From assembly GCA_020831485.1 (NCBI GenBank), contig JAFIGG010000002.1:62001-126000 (forward strand): a DNA stretch of 64,000 nt, read 5' to 3'. This document shows, piece by piece, positions 8,957 to 17,955 of the stretch; position 1 is the first letter of the stretch; each line of letters starts with the position of its first letter. Origin of the DNA: Opitutales bacterium (lineage in GTDB: Bacteria; Verrucomicrobiota; Verrucomicrobiia; Opitutales; Oceanipulchritudinaceae). The notes beneath the pieces were generated by a model. That model was not told the origin of the DNA, did no database searches, and saw only the letters and a program-made list of their open reading frames with translations. Made by a program: the position numbers and the translations under genes.

Positions 8957-10348
8957 TCAGGCTTTCGGCCGAATCATGTCCATTGGATCCAGCGCCTTGT
9001 CGAGAGTGGCCTCGTCGAGCAACTGCTCCTCCAGAATGACTTCGCGCAGGGTCTTGTTTTCAGCAAAAGCCTTCTTGGCTACCCTGGCGGCATTGTCATA
9101 GCCGATGTATGGATTCAATGCAGTCACCAGCATCAGGCTGCGCTTGACCAGCTGGTCGCATTGATCGCGATTGGCTTCGATGCCCTCGACACAGCGTTCG
9201 GCGAAGGTGCGGCTGCCATTGCTGAGAATAGTGATGGAATCCAGCAGTGCCTTGCCGATCAAGGGAATGGTGACATTCAATTCGAAATGCCCATCGCGGC
9301 CGCTGACAGCGACGACTTGTGACATGCCCTGCACGTAGATGGATGCCTGCACGAGCATTTCGCTCATGACCGGATTCACTTTGCCCGGCATGATCGAGGA
9401 GCCGGGTTGGGTTGAGGGTAAAGCAATCTCTCCGATACCGGAGCGGGGTCCGCTACCGAGGAGACGGATGTCGTTGGCTATCTTGGTCAGGCTTGCAGCG
9501 ATGGTGCTCAAATAGCCTGCAACTTCAACCGAGTCGTCGCGACCGCCCTGTGCCTCAAAGTGATTGTCTGCCTCGCGGAAGGCAATGCCGGTACGTTCTG
9601 TCAGCAAGCGTGAAACCTTGCCAGCAAACTCGGGATGACAATTGATTCCGGTTCCCACTGCAGTCCCACCAATGGCCAATTCGCTGAGCGCCTCGATGCC
9701 TTTTTCAACGCGGGCAATGCCTTTGCGTACCTGTGCGGCATAGCCACTGAACTCCTGACCCAAAGTCAGCGGTGTGGCGTCCATCAAGTGGGTTCGGCCG
9801 ATTTTCACCACATCGGCGAATTCCTCCGACTTTTTCGCCAAAGATCCATGTAATTGCCTCAGCGCCGGCAGCAAATCGTTCTTCAGCGCGACCGCAACCG
9901 CCACGTGCAGCGTGGTGGGAATGATGTCGTTCGATGACTGCCCCATGTTGCAGTCGTCATTAGGATGAATGGGGTCTTTTGAGCCAATTGGTTTCCCGAG
10001 TTTTTCGCAGACACGGTTCGAAATGACCTCGTTGACATTCATATTAGACGAGGTTCCGGATCCGGTCTGGAACACATCGACGGGAAAATGCTGATCCAGT
10101 TTGCCCTGGAAGACTTCGTCAGCTGCTTCACGGATGTGATCGGCCTTCTCTTTGGAAAGACGCCCCAGTTCCTCATTTGCACTGGCGCAGGCCCACTTGA
10201 CCAGACCGAGGCCGTGGATAAATGCGGGTGGCATCGGCTGTCCGCTAATCGGAAAGTTCAGCACTGCCCGTTGAGTGGAGGCACCATAGAGCGCCTGCTC
10301 CGGAACCTGCATTTCGCCCATTGAATCTTTTTCAATACGTGTCGTCAT
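8957..10348 (-). CDS. fumC: fumarate hydratase class II
   Basis: Class II (iron-independent) fumarase, hydrating fumarate to L-malate in the TCA cycle; cytosolic homotetramer. At 463 residues it has the family's usual length. The superfamily signature GSSIMPGKVNPV is present, as are SSNDIIPT and GRTHLMDATPLTLGQEF. The ATG at 10348 (MTTRIEKDSMGE) was chosen over a start 45 bases upstream because the family begins here and the longer form nearly abuts the preceding gene. No Shine-Dalgarno sequence is visible. It is the last gene of the minus-strand run leuC-leuD-exbB-exbD-zincin-AsmA-like-fumC. Confidence 0.97.
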   Translation of the reverse strand: MTTRIEKDSMGEMQVPEQALYGASTQRAVLNFPISGQPMPPAFIHGLGLVKWACASANEELGRLSKEKADHIREAADEVFQGKLDQHFPVDVFQTGSGTSSNMNVNEVISNRVCEKLGKPIGSKDPIHPNDDCNMGQSSNDIIPTTLHVAVAVALKNDLLPALRQLHGSLAKKSEEFADVVKIGRTHLMDATPLTLGQEFSGYAAQVRKGIARVEKGIEALSELAIGGTAVGTGINCHPEFAGKVSRLLTERTGIAFREADNHFEAQGGRDDSVEVAGYLSTIAASLTKIANDIRLLGSGPRSGIGEIALPSTQPGSSIMPGKVNPVMSEMLVQASIYVQGMSQVVAVSGRDGHFELNVTIPLIGKALLDSITILSNGSRTFAERCVEGIEANRDQCDQLVKRSLMLVTALNPYIGYDNAARVAKKAFAENKTLREVILEEQLLDEATLDKALDPMDMIRPKA

Positions 10349-10389
10349 GATTCGTTCAGTTTTGCCAACTGGCGTGAAAATGCAAAGGT

Positions 10390-11091
10390 TCAATCACCAT
10401 TTTCGCGTTGAAATATTCCGCGAATCCGGTCGAACACGTTTCCCGGCACGTCAGTGACGGCATCCCCTACGCTGCGGCCAATAATCCGTAGCACAAGCAG
10501 TACCGTCTGATCCAGGGTCAATCCCCTGCCCTCCGAACCCATTTCACTCATATCCACCTGAGGCAGGGTCAAGCGCACTGCTCCCGGTCCGACCCCGATA
10601 GCTATCCGACCTTCCTCGATCAGCAGTCGATCAATGCGGAAGCGGACTTCATCCTTTTCACCGATCCGTTCAGTCTGGGGTCGGTCGCTGCGCGTCGAAG
10701 CTTCGATGTTCTCGACGAGCTTACTGATGTTGCTGCTGCGCAACCGCCGCTCGTAAAACACTTCCGGTTCGCGCAGTCGGATTTCGCGGATATGGATTTC
10801 ATTGCTGAAAAGAGACCCCAGCCGAATCAGGACGCCGACTTCGCCGAAAGTGAAAGCTTGGCCGTCGCTGAAGCCTTCTGGGTTGTCGACCTCGGCACCT
10901 TTGAGGCGAATCCGCCCAATCAGGGGATTGAAATGCGCTGATTCAATTCGCACCTCAGTTTCAGTCATCTGCGGAACGTAGTGTTCGATACTGATCTTCA
11001 CCAAGCGCCCGAGCAACAGGGAAAACACAATGACACCTATCAGCAGGACCAGCGGTACCGCAATCATCAGAATTCGCACTAATCGTCTCAT
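10390..11091 (-). CDS. AsmA-like inner-membrane protein
   Basis: A 233-residue protein with one N-terminal transmembrane helix (IAVPLVLLIGVIVFSLLLG), then a segment typical of AsmA/DUF748-type proteins: amphipathic strands with VRIESAHFNPLIGRIRLKG and VDNPEGF, the SLFSNEIHIREIRLREPEVFYE pattern repeated in that superfamily. Such proteins sit in the inner membrane with a periplasmic beta-rich part and influence outer-membrane lipid or protein assembly. This one is much shorter than AsmA itself. The ATG at 11091 with GGACAAACA upstream puts the helix at the N-terminus; a longer in-frame form would overlap the preceding gene. Precise role unknown. Confidence 0.72.
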   Translation of the reverse strand: MRRLVRILMIAVPLVLLIGVIVFSLLLGRLVKISIEHYVPQMTETEVRIESAHFNPLIGRIRLKGAEVDNPEGFSDGQAFTFGEVGVLIRLGSLFSNEIHIREIRLREPEVFYERRLRSSNISKLVENIEASTRSDRPQTERIGEKDEVRFRIDRLLIEEGRIAIGVGPGAVRLTLPQVDMSEMGSEGRGLTLDQTVLLVLRIIGRSVGDAVTDVPGNVFDRIRGIFQRENGD

Positions 11092-11113
11092 TGTTTGTCC
11101 AGTGCCAGTCTCA

Positions 11114-11458
11114 TCAATCCAAATCCCGTTCCTCAAGCTCTTCTTCGTCAAGGCCCAAATGGTGTCCAAGCTCGTGCAGGAAGGTGCGCTCCACCTCGTC
11201 TCCAAAGTCCCTTCCCCATGCTTCGGAGGAGGTCTGGATCGGGCCTAGGAACAAAAAGATTGGACCCTTTTCCTCACCTACCCGGTCGTTTTCAAAAGCC
11301 GGATAATAGCCCAGGATATCCGGTTCAAGTCCCTCCGGGGGCCAGCGTTCGAGGATGCAGGGTACCGCTTCAACTTCCGCTTTAAGCGCATCCGGAAACG
11401 ATTCGCAGACTGCTGCCACGCGTGCTTCGGCCACAGCGAACAGGCGGTCCCAATCCAT
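11114..11458 (-). CDS. zincin-like metallopeptidase (PF06262 type)
   Basis: A compact 114-residue protein with the zinc motif HELGHH-LGLDEEEL (His95, Glu96, His99, and an acidic residue further on), matching the small bacterial zincin family PF06262. The fold is usually a single domain of 110-130 residues, so this is full length. Substrates in this family are not established. Its stop lies 22 bases before the AsmA-like start and its start 4 bases after exbD, so it belongs to the exbB-exbD transcription unit. Confidence 0.85.
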   Translation of the reverse strand: MDWDRLFAVAEARVAAVCESFPDALKAEVEAVPCILERWPPEGLEPDILGYYPAFENDRVGEEKGPIFLFLGPIQTSSEAWGRDFGDEVERTFLHELGHHLGLDEEELEERDLD

Positions 11459-11462
11459 CGTA

Positions 11463-11861
11463 TCAGCGGGTTTGCAGGCGGATGGTTTCCAGTCCTGATT
11501 TGCGCGCGAGGTCCATGACGTACGTTACGTGGCGGAGAAAACTATTTTCATCGGCGACAATGACAACCGGAATGCGCGGGTTGGCCTGGCCGTAGAGCCG
11601 CACTTGTTCGGTCAACGCATCCATTTCCATTGGGTCACCGTTGAAGAAGAACTGGCCCTCGGCATCGATAGCGATCTCCAGACGGTCGGGGGCTTCCTCA
11701 TGGCCGGCCGTTTCCACTCTGGGTAAGGTCAGATTAAGGACCGTGAGGTTGCGAAACTGCATGGAAACCAGGAAAAAGAAGATGAGCACGACGAGCACAT
11801 CGATCAGTGGAACGATGTTGATCTCGGCCTTGCGCCGCTTCCTCGTCGAAATAACACTCAT
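11463..11861 (-). CDS. exbD: ExbD/TolR-family biopolymer transport protein
   Basis: A 132-residue protein with one N-terminal transmembrane helix containing INIVPLIDVLVVLIFFFLVSM. The Asp in PLIDVLVVL corresponds to the proton-pathway Asp conserved in ExbD/TolR. The remainder is a small periplasmic domain. With ExbB it forms a proton-motive-force-driven motor energising TonB or Tol-type proteins. Its start overlaps the exbB stop by 4 bases, giving translational coupling and supporting stoichiometric assembly. ExbD and TolR cannot be separated by eye; no tonB, tolA, tolB or pal lies next to it. Confidence 0.92.
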   Translation of the reverse strand: MSVISTRKRRKAEINIVPLIDVLVVLIFFFLVSMQFRNLTVLNLTLPRVETAGHEEAPDRLEIAIDAEGQFFFNGDPMEMDALTEQVRLYGQANPRIPVVIVADENSFLRHVTYVMDLARKSGLETIRLQTR

Positions 11862-12442
11862 GCACGCTTGTTTTGACGCGCCTTGTCGGCAACCAGACGC
11901 TCAACTCCGACTCCAATCTGTGCGGTGTAGGTGTCGATCCGGCGGTTCAGGTAGCGGTCAAAGGCCAGAGCTGGAATGGCAATGGATAAGCCAATTACAG
12001 TCGTGGTCAAAGCCATGGCCACACCCTCGACGAAGGCCGATGGGTCCGGCAGGCCGGTTTCCGGAGAAATCTGCGCGAACACTTTGACCAGTCCTGTGAC
12101 CGTCCCTAGCAGACCCAGCAGCGGCGCTGCGCTGACCACGATCTCGAGAATGAACAGTCCCCGTTCCATGCCGGTAATCTGCAGCCGTGTGAAGGCCTTC
12201 AACTGCTCGGAGTCGTGATTCGGATTCTGGTAGAACTGGATGATGCGACCCGCAACGGATTGTTCCTCACCAACCTGCGGGATTTCGCCGCGGACAAAGT
12301 CCTCTTCCATGTCATCCGGCAATACCCGGTTCTTCCGGAGCGCAAACAAGCGCTCAAGAATGATGAAAACCGCTAATACGGAGCACAGGCCGAGTGGCCA
12401 GGCGAAAATTCCAGCGTTGGCCAACAGGTCATTCATCTCCAC
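11858..12442 (-). CDS. exbB: MotA/TolQ/ExbB proton channel family protein
   Basis: A 194-residue inner-membrane protein with three predicted helices: one near the N-terminus (IFAWPLGLCSVLAVFIILERLFAL) and two flanking the conserved core around VVSAAPLLGLLGTVTGLVKVF and MALTTTVIGLSIAIPALA. The LGLLGTVTG motif is diagnostic for the TolQ/ExbB/MotA family. It partners with the overlapping exbD. It begins 3 bases after the leuD stop, so it is probably transcribed with the leucine genes, an unusual pairing. The likely client is the TonB-dependent receptor system, of which one receptor lies at 48626. Confidence 0.93.
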   Translation of the reverse strand: MEMNDLLANAGIFAWPLGLCSVLAVFIILERLFALRKNRVLPDDMEEDFVRGEIPQVGEEQSVAGRIIQFYQNPNHDSEQLKAFTRLQITGMERGLFILEIVVSAAPLLGLLGTVTGLVKVFAQISPETGLPDPSAFVEGVAMALTTTVIGLSIAIPALAFDRYLNRRIDTYTAQIGVGVERLVADKARQNKRA

Positions 12443-12445
12443 TCC

Positions 12446-13051
12446 TTATTTCTCAGCCATGTAGGCCAAGGACCCGGCAACCGCTTCGACCTGCTCTTCG
12501 CTGGCCAGCAAGTCCTGCAGTGGATCCCAGTGCCCGTTCAGCAAAACTGAGCGCGCGCCTTCACGGATTTCACAGTCTATCGCAGCAATGCCGAAGCGTA
12601 TTTTTTTCGCCTCAAGGTCAATCGTCACTTCGGTGCTCGGATCTGCTTCAATGGCTGCAACCAGCTTTTCGATGTCCTTGCCCTCGGCGGTCACACATGG
12701 CATACCCAGTTGCGTGGAATTGCCGAAGAAAATCTCGGCAAATCCTTCAGCGATGACCCCGCGGAAGCCCGCTCTGTAGATCGCCTGAGGGGCGTGCTCG
12801 CGGGAACTTCCGCAGCCAAAGTTGTTGCCGCTGATCAGAATACTGGCGCCCTCGTAGCTGGGATCATTCAAAGGATGCTTGCGGTCGTTACCGTCGGCAT
12901 CCTTGCGCACGTCGTAAAACATGTATTCGCCCAGGCCGTCGAAGGTGACGCACTTCATGAAGCGCGCTGGAATGATGCGATCGGTATCGATGTCGTCACC
13001 CGGGACATGCACAGCACGACCGGTAACCTTAGAGATTTCTTTTAAAGACAT
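12446..13051 (-). CDS. leuD: 3-isopropylmalate dehydratase small subunit
   Basis: Small (swivel-domain) subunit of isopropylmalate isomerase, which with LeuC interconverts 2- and 3-isopropylmalate in leucine synthesis. It has 201 residues, the usual length. Family motifs are visible: DDIDTDRIIPARFMK and GNNFGCGSSREHAPQA. It lies 15 bases downstream of leuC in the order leuC-leuD, the normal arrangement. No Shine-Dalgarno sequence is apparent upstream of the ATG. Confidence 0.97.
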   Translation of the reverse strand: MSLKEISKVTGRAVHVPGDDIDTDRIIPARFMKCVTFDGLGEYMFYDVRKDADGNDRKHPLNDPSYEGASILISGNNFGCGSSREHAPQAIYRAGFRGVIAEGFAEIFFGNSTQLGMPCVTAEGKDIEKLVAAIEADPSTEVTIDLEAKKIRFGIAAIDCEIREGARSVLLNGHWDPLQDLLASEEQVEAVAGSLAYMAEK

Positions 13052-13066
13052 ATGCGTTATGACCCG

Positions 13067-14494
13067 TTAAACGGTTGCAGGTTCTAAAATTCCAAAAACT
13101 TCACGGGCATCCGAGATTTCCCCGGTCACCGCAGCGGCAGCCACCATCAAAGGACTCATCAAGACCGTGCGTCCGGTGATACTGCCCTGGCGGCCCTTGA
13201 AGTTACGATTGCTGGAACTGGCGCAGAGTTGATCGCCAACCAATTTGTCCGGATTCATAGCCAGACACATCGAACAGCCGGCACCCCGCCACTCGAAGCC
13301 CGCATCCTTGAAAATCTGGTCGATGCCCATCTCTTCGGCGATTCGTGAGACCCCCTGGGAGCCCGGCACGCAGATCGCCTGAACGTCTGGATGCACTTTG
13401 CGGCCCTTGAGGTATTGAGCGACTTCCCTCAAGTCTGACAGACGCCCATTGGTGCAGGAACCGAGGAAGGCAACATTCACTTTGACGCCCTTGATCGCTG
13501 TGCCGCCCTCAAACTGCATGTGTTCCAGTGCTTCGGCGATCGAAGCCCGTTCGCTGACAGTTTTGCCTTCTTCCTTTTTCGGCACGCTTTGGTCGATAAA
13601 GACCGCCTGTCCAGGATTGATGCCCCAGGTTACAGTGGGTGCGATGTCTTCGGCGCGGATATTGACCACATCGTCGTAGTCGCAATCAGCGTCCGAGGCG
13701 AAGGACTGCCAACGCTCGACAGCTGCATCCCAATCCTTACCCTTGGGCGCGTAGGGACGGCCCTTCAGGTATTCAAATGTCGTCTCGTCGGGATTCACAT
13801 AGCCGACGCGGGCGCCGCCTTCAATGGACATATTGCACACGGTCATGCGCTCTTCCATGGTGAAATTATCGAAAACTTCGCCGCCGTATTCATAGGCGAA
13901 GCCCGTTCCACCATTCACGCCGAGCGTGCGGATGATGTGCAGGATCACGTCCTTGGCATACACACCGGGGGCGAGTTTGCCGTCGACATTGATGCGCCGC
14001 ACTTTCAGTGGATTCAGCGCCATTGTCTGGGTCGCCAATACGTCGCGCACCTGACTGGTGCCAATACCGAAGGCGACGGCACCGAAGGCACCGTGGGTCG
14101 AAGTGTGGGAATCGCCGCAGGCAATCGTGGTGCCCGGCTGGGTGATTCCCTGCTCAGGGCCGACAATGTGGACGATGCCCTGCATTCCGGTCGTGGTGTC
14201 AAAGAACTTGACGCCATACTCTTCGCAGTTTTTGCGCAGCTCTGTGATCATCGCCTGAGCGAGCGGGTCGCTATAGGGCTCGGCCAGTTCATTCGTCGGC
14301 ACAATGTGGTCGACCGTGGCGAAAGTGCGGTGAGGATATTTAACCGGAATGCCCTTTTCGCGGAGCATGCCAAAGGCCTGCGGGCTCGTCACCTCGTGAA
14401 TGAGGTGCGTTCCGATCAATAATTGAGTCTGGCCGTTTGGCAGCTGACGAACGCTGTGAGCATCCCAGACTTTTTGGAAAAGACTTTTACCCAT
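13067..14494 (-). CDS. leuC: 3-isopropylmalate dehydratase large subunit
   Basis: Large subunit of isopropylmalate isomerase, an aconitase-family enzyme carrying a [4Fe-4S] cluster. At 475 residues it is full length. Cluster-ligand regions are GSCTNGR and [11 protein letters not shown], and [13 protein letters not shown] is the aconitase signature. The ATG at 14494 ([13 protein letters not shown]) was chosen because the family starts exactly so; a longer in-frame start 63 bases upstream adds unrelated residues. The leader of about 80 bases contains a likely -10 box and an inverted repeat, listed separately. Confidence 0.97.
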   Translation of the reverse strand: MGKSLFQKVWDAHSVRQLPNGQTQLLIGTHLIHEVTSPQAFGMLREKGIPVKYPHRTFATVDHIVPTNELAEPYSDPLAQAMITELRKNCEEYGVKFFDTTTGMQGIVHIVGPEQGITQPGTTIACGDSHTSTHGAFGAVAFGIGTSQVRDVLATQTMALNPLKVRRINVDGKLAPGVYAKDVILHIIRTLGVNGGTGFAYEYGGEVFDNFTMEERMTVCNMSIEGGARVGYVNPDETTFEYLKGRPYAPKGKDWDAAVERWQSFASDADCDYDDVVNIRAEDIAPTVTWGINPGQAVFIDQSVPKKEEGKTVSERASIAEALEHMQFEGGTAIKGVKVNVAFLGSCTNGRLSDLREVAQYLKGRKVHPDVQAICVPGSQGVSRIAEEMGIDQIFKDAGFEWRGAGCSMCLAMNPDKLVGDQLCASSSNRNFKGRQGSITGRTVLMSPLMVAAAAVTGEISDAREVFGILEPATV

Positions 14495-14516
14495 AAAAAT
14501 TACTGCTTGGCTGTTT

Positions 14517-14535
14517 TTGAGATAAGCTGTCTCAA
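14517..14535 (-). promoter_or_regulatory. inverted repeat in the leuC leader
   Basis: A perfect 6-base inverted repeat (TTGAGA / TCTCAA, 7-base spacer) lies between the proposed leuC -10 box and the leuC start codon. It is not followed by a T-run, so it is not an intrinsic terminator. It could be an operator or an mRNA hairpin. I found no leucine-rich leader peptide: the only ATG after the -10 box reaches a stop after five codons without a Leu codon. Confidence 0.3.
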
Positions 14536-14573
14536 TAAAGCCGGTTTTTTTGCACAATCAAGCGAAAACACCC

Positions 14574-14603
14574 ATTATAAGCCACGCTCGATTTCGGTGT
14601 CCG
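14574..14603 (-). promoter_or_regulatory. candidate leuC promoter
   Basis: On the minus strand TATAAT (14574-14579) is preceded, after 18 bases, by CGGACA (14598-14603), which matches four of six -35 consensus positions. The -10 box overlaps the stop codon of fabV, so the promoter is embedded in the end of that gene and would drive leuC-leuD and the downstream exb genes. Confidence 0.42.
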
Positions 14604-15756
14604 CTTCGTAATCGACGCCCGCCAAGCCGAAGCCGAACAGTTTTAGAAAGTTCTGCTGGTAGCCTTCGAAATCGGTCAATTCGTCGATGGTCTCGGTTTT
14701 GACCTTTGGCCAGAGGTCTTTGACGGCCTGCTGGATTTCGGGTTTCATCTCCCAGTCGTCCATGCGCACACGGCCTTCTTCGTCGAAATCAACCGACTGA
14801 CCGTTGAACAGCTGGGTGCGGAACAGGCGGTCGATCTGCTGGATGCAGTCCTCGTGCAGACCGGCTTCCTTCATCACCTTGAACAAAATGGAAATGTATA
14901 GCGGCACAACCGGGATGGCGCTACTGGCTTGGGTAACGACAGCTTTGTTGACGGAAATGAAAGCCCGCCCGCGTTCAATTTTCAGCAGGCTGTCGATGCG
15001 TTTGGCGGTTTCCCGCAAGTGCTTTTTTGCCGCTCCAATCGAGCCATTGGTGTAAACCGGCCAGGTGATTTCGGGCCCGATGTAATCGTAGGCCACCGAG
15101 GTGCAACCAGGCGCGAGAAGGCCGGCACTATGAAGGGCTTCCATCCAGAGTTCCCAGTCCTCTCCGCCCATAACCTTAACCGTCCCCTGGATTTCTTCGT
15201 CCGTGGCCGGCTCCAAAGTAATGGGCTCAATGCGCTTGCGGTCGGTGTCGAGGTTGTTTGCAGTGTAGGACTGGCCGATCGGCTTCAGCACACTGCGGTA
15301 GCTCTCACCGCTTTTGGGGTCCGTACGGCGGGGGGAAGCCAGACTGTAAATTACCATGTCGACCTGGCCCATTTCCTCGCGGATTAAATCGAGGGTCTGC
15401 TGCTTGATCTCGTCGGAAAAGGCATCGCCGTTGATGGAACGTGCCCAGAGGCCTTCCTTGCGGGCCGCCTCTTCCAGGGCGACAGTGTTGTACCAACCGG
15501 CCGAAGCGGGTTTGCCATTGCTCGAAGGCCGCTCGAAAAAGACTCCAAGCGTCGCTGACCCGCTACCAAATGCACTGGCAATGCGGCTGGCGAGTCCGTA
15601 GCCGGTGGAGGCTCCCAGCACCAGCACCTTCTTGGGGCCGTCCTTGATAGGGCCCTGCGCACGCACATGGTCAATCTGCTCCTGAATATGAGCGGCACAA
15701 CCTTCAGGATGTGCGGTTACACAAACAAATCCACGAATCTTGGGCTTGATAATCAT
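14575..15756 (-). CDS. fabV: enoyl-[acyl-carrier-protein] reductase FabV
   Basis: NADH-dependent enoyl-ACP/trans-2-enoyl-CoA reductase of the FabV type, catalysing the last reductive step of fatty-acid elongation. It has 393 residues, the usual FabV length. The long-SDR cofactor motif is VLVLGASTGYGLASRI, and the active-site Tyr-(8 residues)-Lys appears as YTNGSIGAAK. FabV enzymes are known for low sensitivity to triclosan compared with FabI. It lies upstream of leuC on the same strand with an 80-base gap containing a promoter-like sequence, so it probably forms its own unit. Confidence 0.96.
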   Translation of the reverse strand: MIIKPKIRGFVCVTAHPEGCAAHIQEQIDHVRAQGPIKDGPKKVLVLGASTGYGLASRIASAFGSGSATLGVFFERPSSNGKPASAGWYNTVALEEAARKEGLWARSINGDAFSDEIKQQTLDLIREEMGQVDMVIYSLASPRRTDPKSGESYRSVLKPIGQSYTANNLDTDRKRIEPITLEPATDEEIQGTVKVMGGEDWELWMEALHSAGLLAPGCTSVAYDYIGPEITWPVYTNGSIGAAKKHLRETAKRIDSLLKIERGRAFISVNKAVVTQASSAIPVVPLYISILFKVMKEAGLHEDCIQQIDRLFRTQLFNGQSVDFDEEGRVRMDDWEMKPEIQQAVKDLWPKVKTETIDELTDFEGYQQNFLKLFGFGLAGVDYEADTEIERGL

Positions 15757-15844
15757 GGGTTGGTTTCAATGGAAAAGGCCGGCGGCTGCAATGGCAAAAT
15801 GAGTTGCCTTCAGCCTGCTGTACGGCATAACCAGAAGGCTCTCT

Positions 15845-17146
15845 ATGTCTGATGACGCTTCACACTCCGCGAAAAGCCGCAAGCGGCTGACGAAACAAAT
15901 CATCATTGGTATGATTGCGGGGGCCTTAACAGGCTTCCTGATCAATCAATACGGAAATCTGCGCGGCGAGGATGCGGTGTATGGGTTTCTAATGGCGGCC
16001 GGTCCTGATGGCCTATTTGAGATTCTCGGCCAGGGATTCATCTCCCTGTTGCAGGTGCTCGTGGTGCCGCTGGTGTTTGTCTCACTGGTCTGCGGGACCG
16101 CTGCGCTGGATGACATTCGCCGACTGGGTAAAATCGGTCTGAAGACGGTTGGACTCTATCTAATGACAACTGCTATTGCTATTTCCCTTGCGCTGTCGGC
16201 AGCTTTACTGGTTCGTCCGGGTGCGGGCCTTGACCGCACGACGGATGCAAGTTACGAGGCAGCGGAAGCGCCTTCACTGGTCGAGGTCATCGTGAACATC
16301 TTTCCGCGCAATGTCATTGATGCGATGGCTTCGGGGAACATGCTGCAGATAATTCTGTTTTCGGTGCTGCTCGGCATTGCGTTGAGTTTTTCAGGGGAAG
16401 CCGGCAAGCGTCTACTGAAACTGTTTGAGGATGCTAACGCGGTTATCATGAAGCTGGTCATGCTGATCATGTTGATTGCTCCCTACGGTGTCTTCGCCTT
16501 GCTTGCGCGGACCTTTGCCGATCTGGGACTGGGTGGCATACTACCTCTGGCAAAATACTTCTTTCTGGTGCTGGGGGTCCTGATTCTGCATGCTATGGTC
16601 ACCTACCCTGCTCTCCTCACCGTTTTTGCTCAGTTGAACCCCCGCCGGTTCCTGAAAAAGATGCAGCAGGTTCAGGTCTTTGCCTTTTCGACAGCAAGCA
16701 GCAATGCCACCATTCCGGTGACCCTGCAGGCGGTAGAGCACCGTCTGGGAGTTAAAAACTCAGTGGCCTCTTTCACCGTGCCATTGGGGGCAACCATCAA
16801 CATGGATGGCACTGCCATTATGCAGGGGGTTGCGACGGCCTTTATCGCGCAGGCCTACGGAATCCCCTTGGGCGTGTCGGATTATATGGTTGTCATTCTT
16901 ACGGCAACTCTGGCCTCTATTGGCACCGCGGGCGTTCCTGGTGTGGGCATGATCATGTTGAGTATGGTGCTGCTGCAGGTAGGTTTGCCGGTAGAAGGCA
17001 TCGCGCTGATCATTGGCATCGATCGCTTGCTGGACATGGTTCGCACGGCCGTCAACGTAACCGGCGACGCCACGGTGACCGCCATTGTAGCCAAGGGCGA
17101 GGGCGCGCTCGACGAGTCGGTCTTCGACTCCGAAGAAGAGGCTTGA
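15845..17146 (+). CDS. dicarboxylate/amino acid:cation symporter (DAACS family)
   Basis: A 433-residue inner-membrane sodium/proton-coupled transporter (SDF family, GltP/DctA-like). Eight hydrophobic segments are readable. The re-entrant hairpin serine motif appears as FSTASSNATIPVT, and the TM7 substrate-binding stretch as NMDGTAIMQG with Gly-rich GTAGVPGVG after it. The substrate is probably glutamate/aspartate or C4-dicarboxylates but cannot be fixed by eye. The gene runs divergently from fabV across an 88-base spacer and is followed by rlmB after 51 bases. Confidence 0.94.
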   Translation: MSDDASHSAKSRKRLTKQIIIGMIAGALTGFLINQYGNLRGEDAVYGFLMAAGPDGLFEILGQGFISLLQVLVVPLVFVSLVCGTAALDDIRRLGKIGLKTVGLYLMTTAIAISLALSAALLVRPGAGLDRTTDASYEAAEAPSLVEVIVNIFPRNVIDAMASGNMLQIILFSVLLGIALSFSGEAGKRLLKLFEDANAVIMKLVMLIMLIAPYGVFALLARTFADLGLGGILPLAKYFFLVLGVLILHAMVTYPALLTVFAQLNPRRFLKKMQQVQVFAFSTASSNATIPVTLQAVEHRLGVKNSVASFTVPLGATINMDGTAIMQGVATAFIAQAYGIPLGVSDYMVVILTATLASIGTAGVPGVGMIMLSMVLLQVGLPVEGIALIIGIDRLLDMVRTAVNVTGDATVTAIVAKGEGALDESVFDSEEEA

Positions 17147-17197
17147 GCGGCAGTTTTCTGCATTGCCAGTTCAGAACTCAAAACAAATGCTATCCCT

Positions 17198-17932
17198 GTG
17201 CAAAAAAGTGCCTCCATCGAATATTTATACGGATTGAATCCTGCTTTCGAGTGCCTCCGGTCCGGACGGCGCAAGGTTTCGACGGCCTTGTTCAACGAAT
17301 TGACGGTTGACTCAGGGCGACTGAAGAAGCTGCGCAGTCTCGTTGAAGACCGGGGCATCCCGGTCGAATTGGTCGACAAGGGTAAACTACACCAACTCAC
17401 GGGCAGCAAGGAGCACCAGGGGGTGGCCTTTCGGGTCAGTCGATACCCTTACACGTCTCTAAGTGAATTGTTTCAGTCGAAGCGCATGCTCCTTCTCGAC
17501 AACATTGAGGATCCTCACAATGCAGGTGCGATTTTGCGCAGCGCGGAAGTGCTCGGCTTTCACGATGTTATGCTTCCGCTGAAAGGCGTCCCCGAGGTAT
17601 ATCCATCGGTTTCGAAGGTGTCCGCAGGGGCCGTCGAGTTTCTCCGGATCGCCCGTGAATGCAACGCCCAGCGCTACGTCGACAAGGCGATCGAAGCGGG
17701 CTACGCGGTTGCCGCCCTTGATGCAAAGGGCAATGTGGATTTGGAAAGCTTTGCGGCCTCAGCACCCGAGAAACTCCTGCTGGTTATCGGTGGTGAAGAT
17801 AAGGGCGTGCGCCAGTATATTTTGAACAAAGCAGATGCGGTGATTTCGCTCGAGCAGAGCGGTCGCATCAACAGTCTGAATGCTTCAGTCGCGGCGGGAA
17901 TCGCCATGTATCGACTGCGGGTTCCGACCTAA
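17198..17932 (+). CDS. rlmB: 23S rRNA 2'-O-ribose methyltransferase, TrmH/SpoU family (RlmB-like)
   Basis: A 244-residue SPOUT-class methyltransferase that uses SAM to methylate a ribose 2'-OH, most likely G2251 of 23S rRNA. The N-terminal substrate-binding domain (YGLNPAFECLRSGRR) is typical of RlmB. The three SpoU motifs follow in order: DNIEDPHNAGAILRSAEVLG, GGEDKGV and NSLNASVAAGIAMY. The start is a GTG at 17198; no in-frame ATG lies immediately upstream. RlmB is favoured over other TrmH members because of the N-terminal domain. Confidence 0.9.
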   Translation: MQKSASIEYLYGLNPAFECLRSGRRKVSTALFNELTVDSGRLKKLRSLVEDRGIPVELVDKGKLHQLTGSKEHQGVAFRVSRYPYTSLSELFQSKRMLLLDNIEDPHNAGAILRSAEVLGFHDVMLPLKGVPEVYPSVSKVSAGAVEFLRIARECNAQRYVDKAIEAGYAVAALDAKGNVDLESFAASAPEKLLLVIGGEDKGVRQYILNKADAVISLEQSGRINSLNASVAAGIAMYRLRVPT

Positions 17933-17955
17933 ATCCCACAAACCTTGATAATGGT

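Noticed and set aside
13520-14422. 300-residue open frame opposite leuC
   Set aside because: A shadow of leuC, whose cluster-binding and aconitase motifs are intact.
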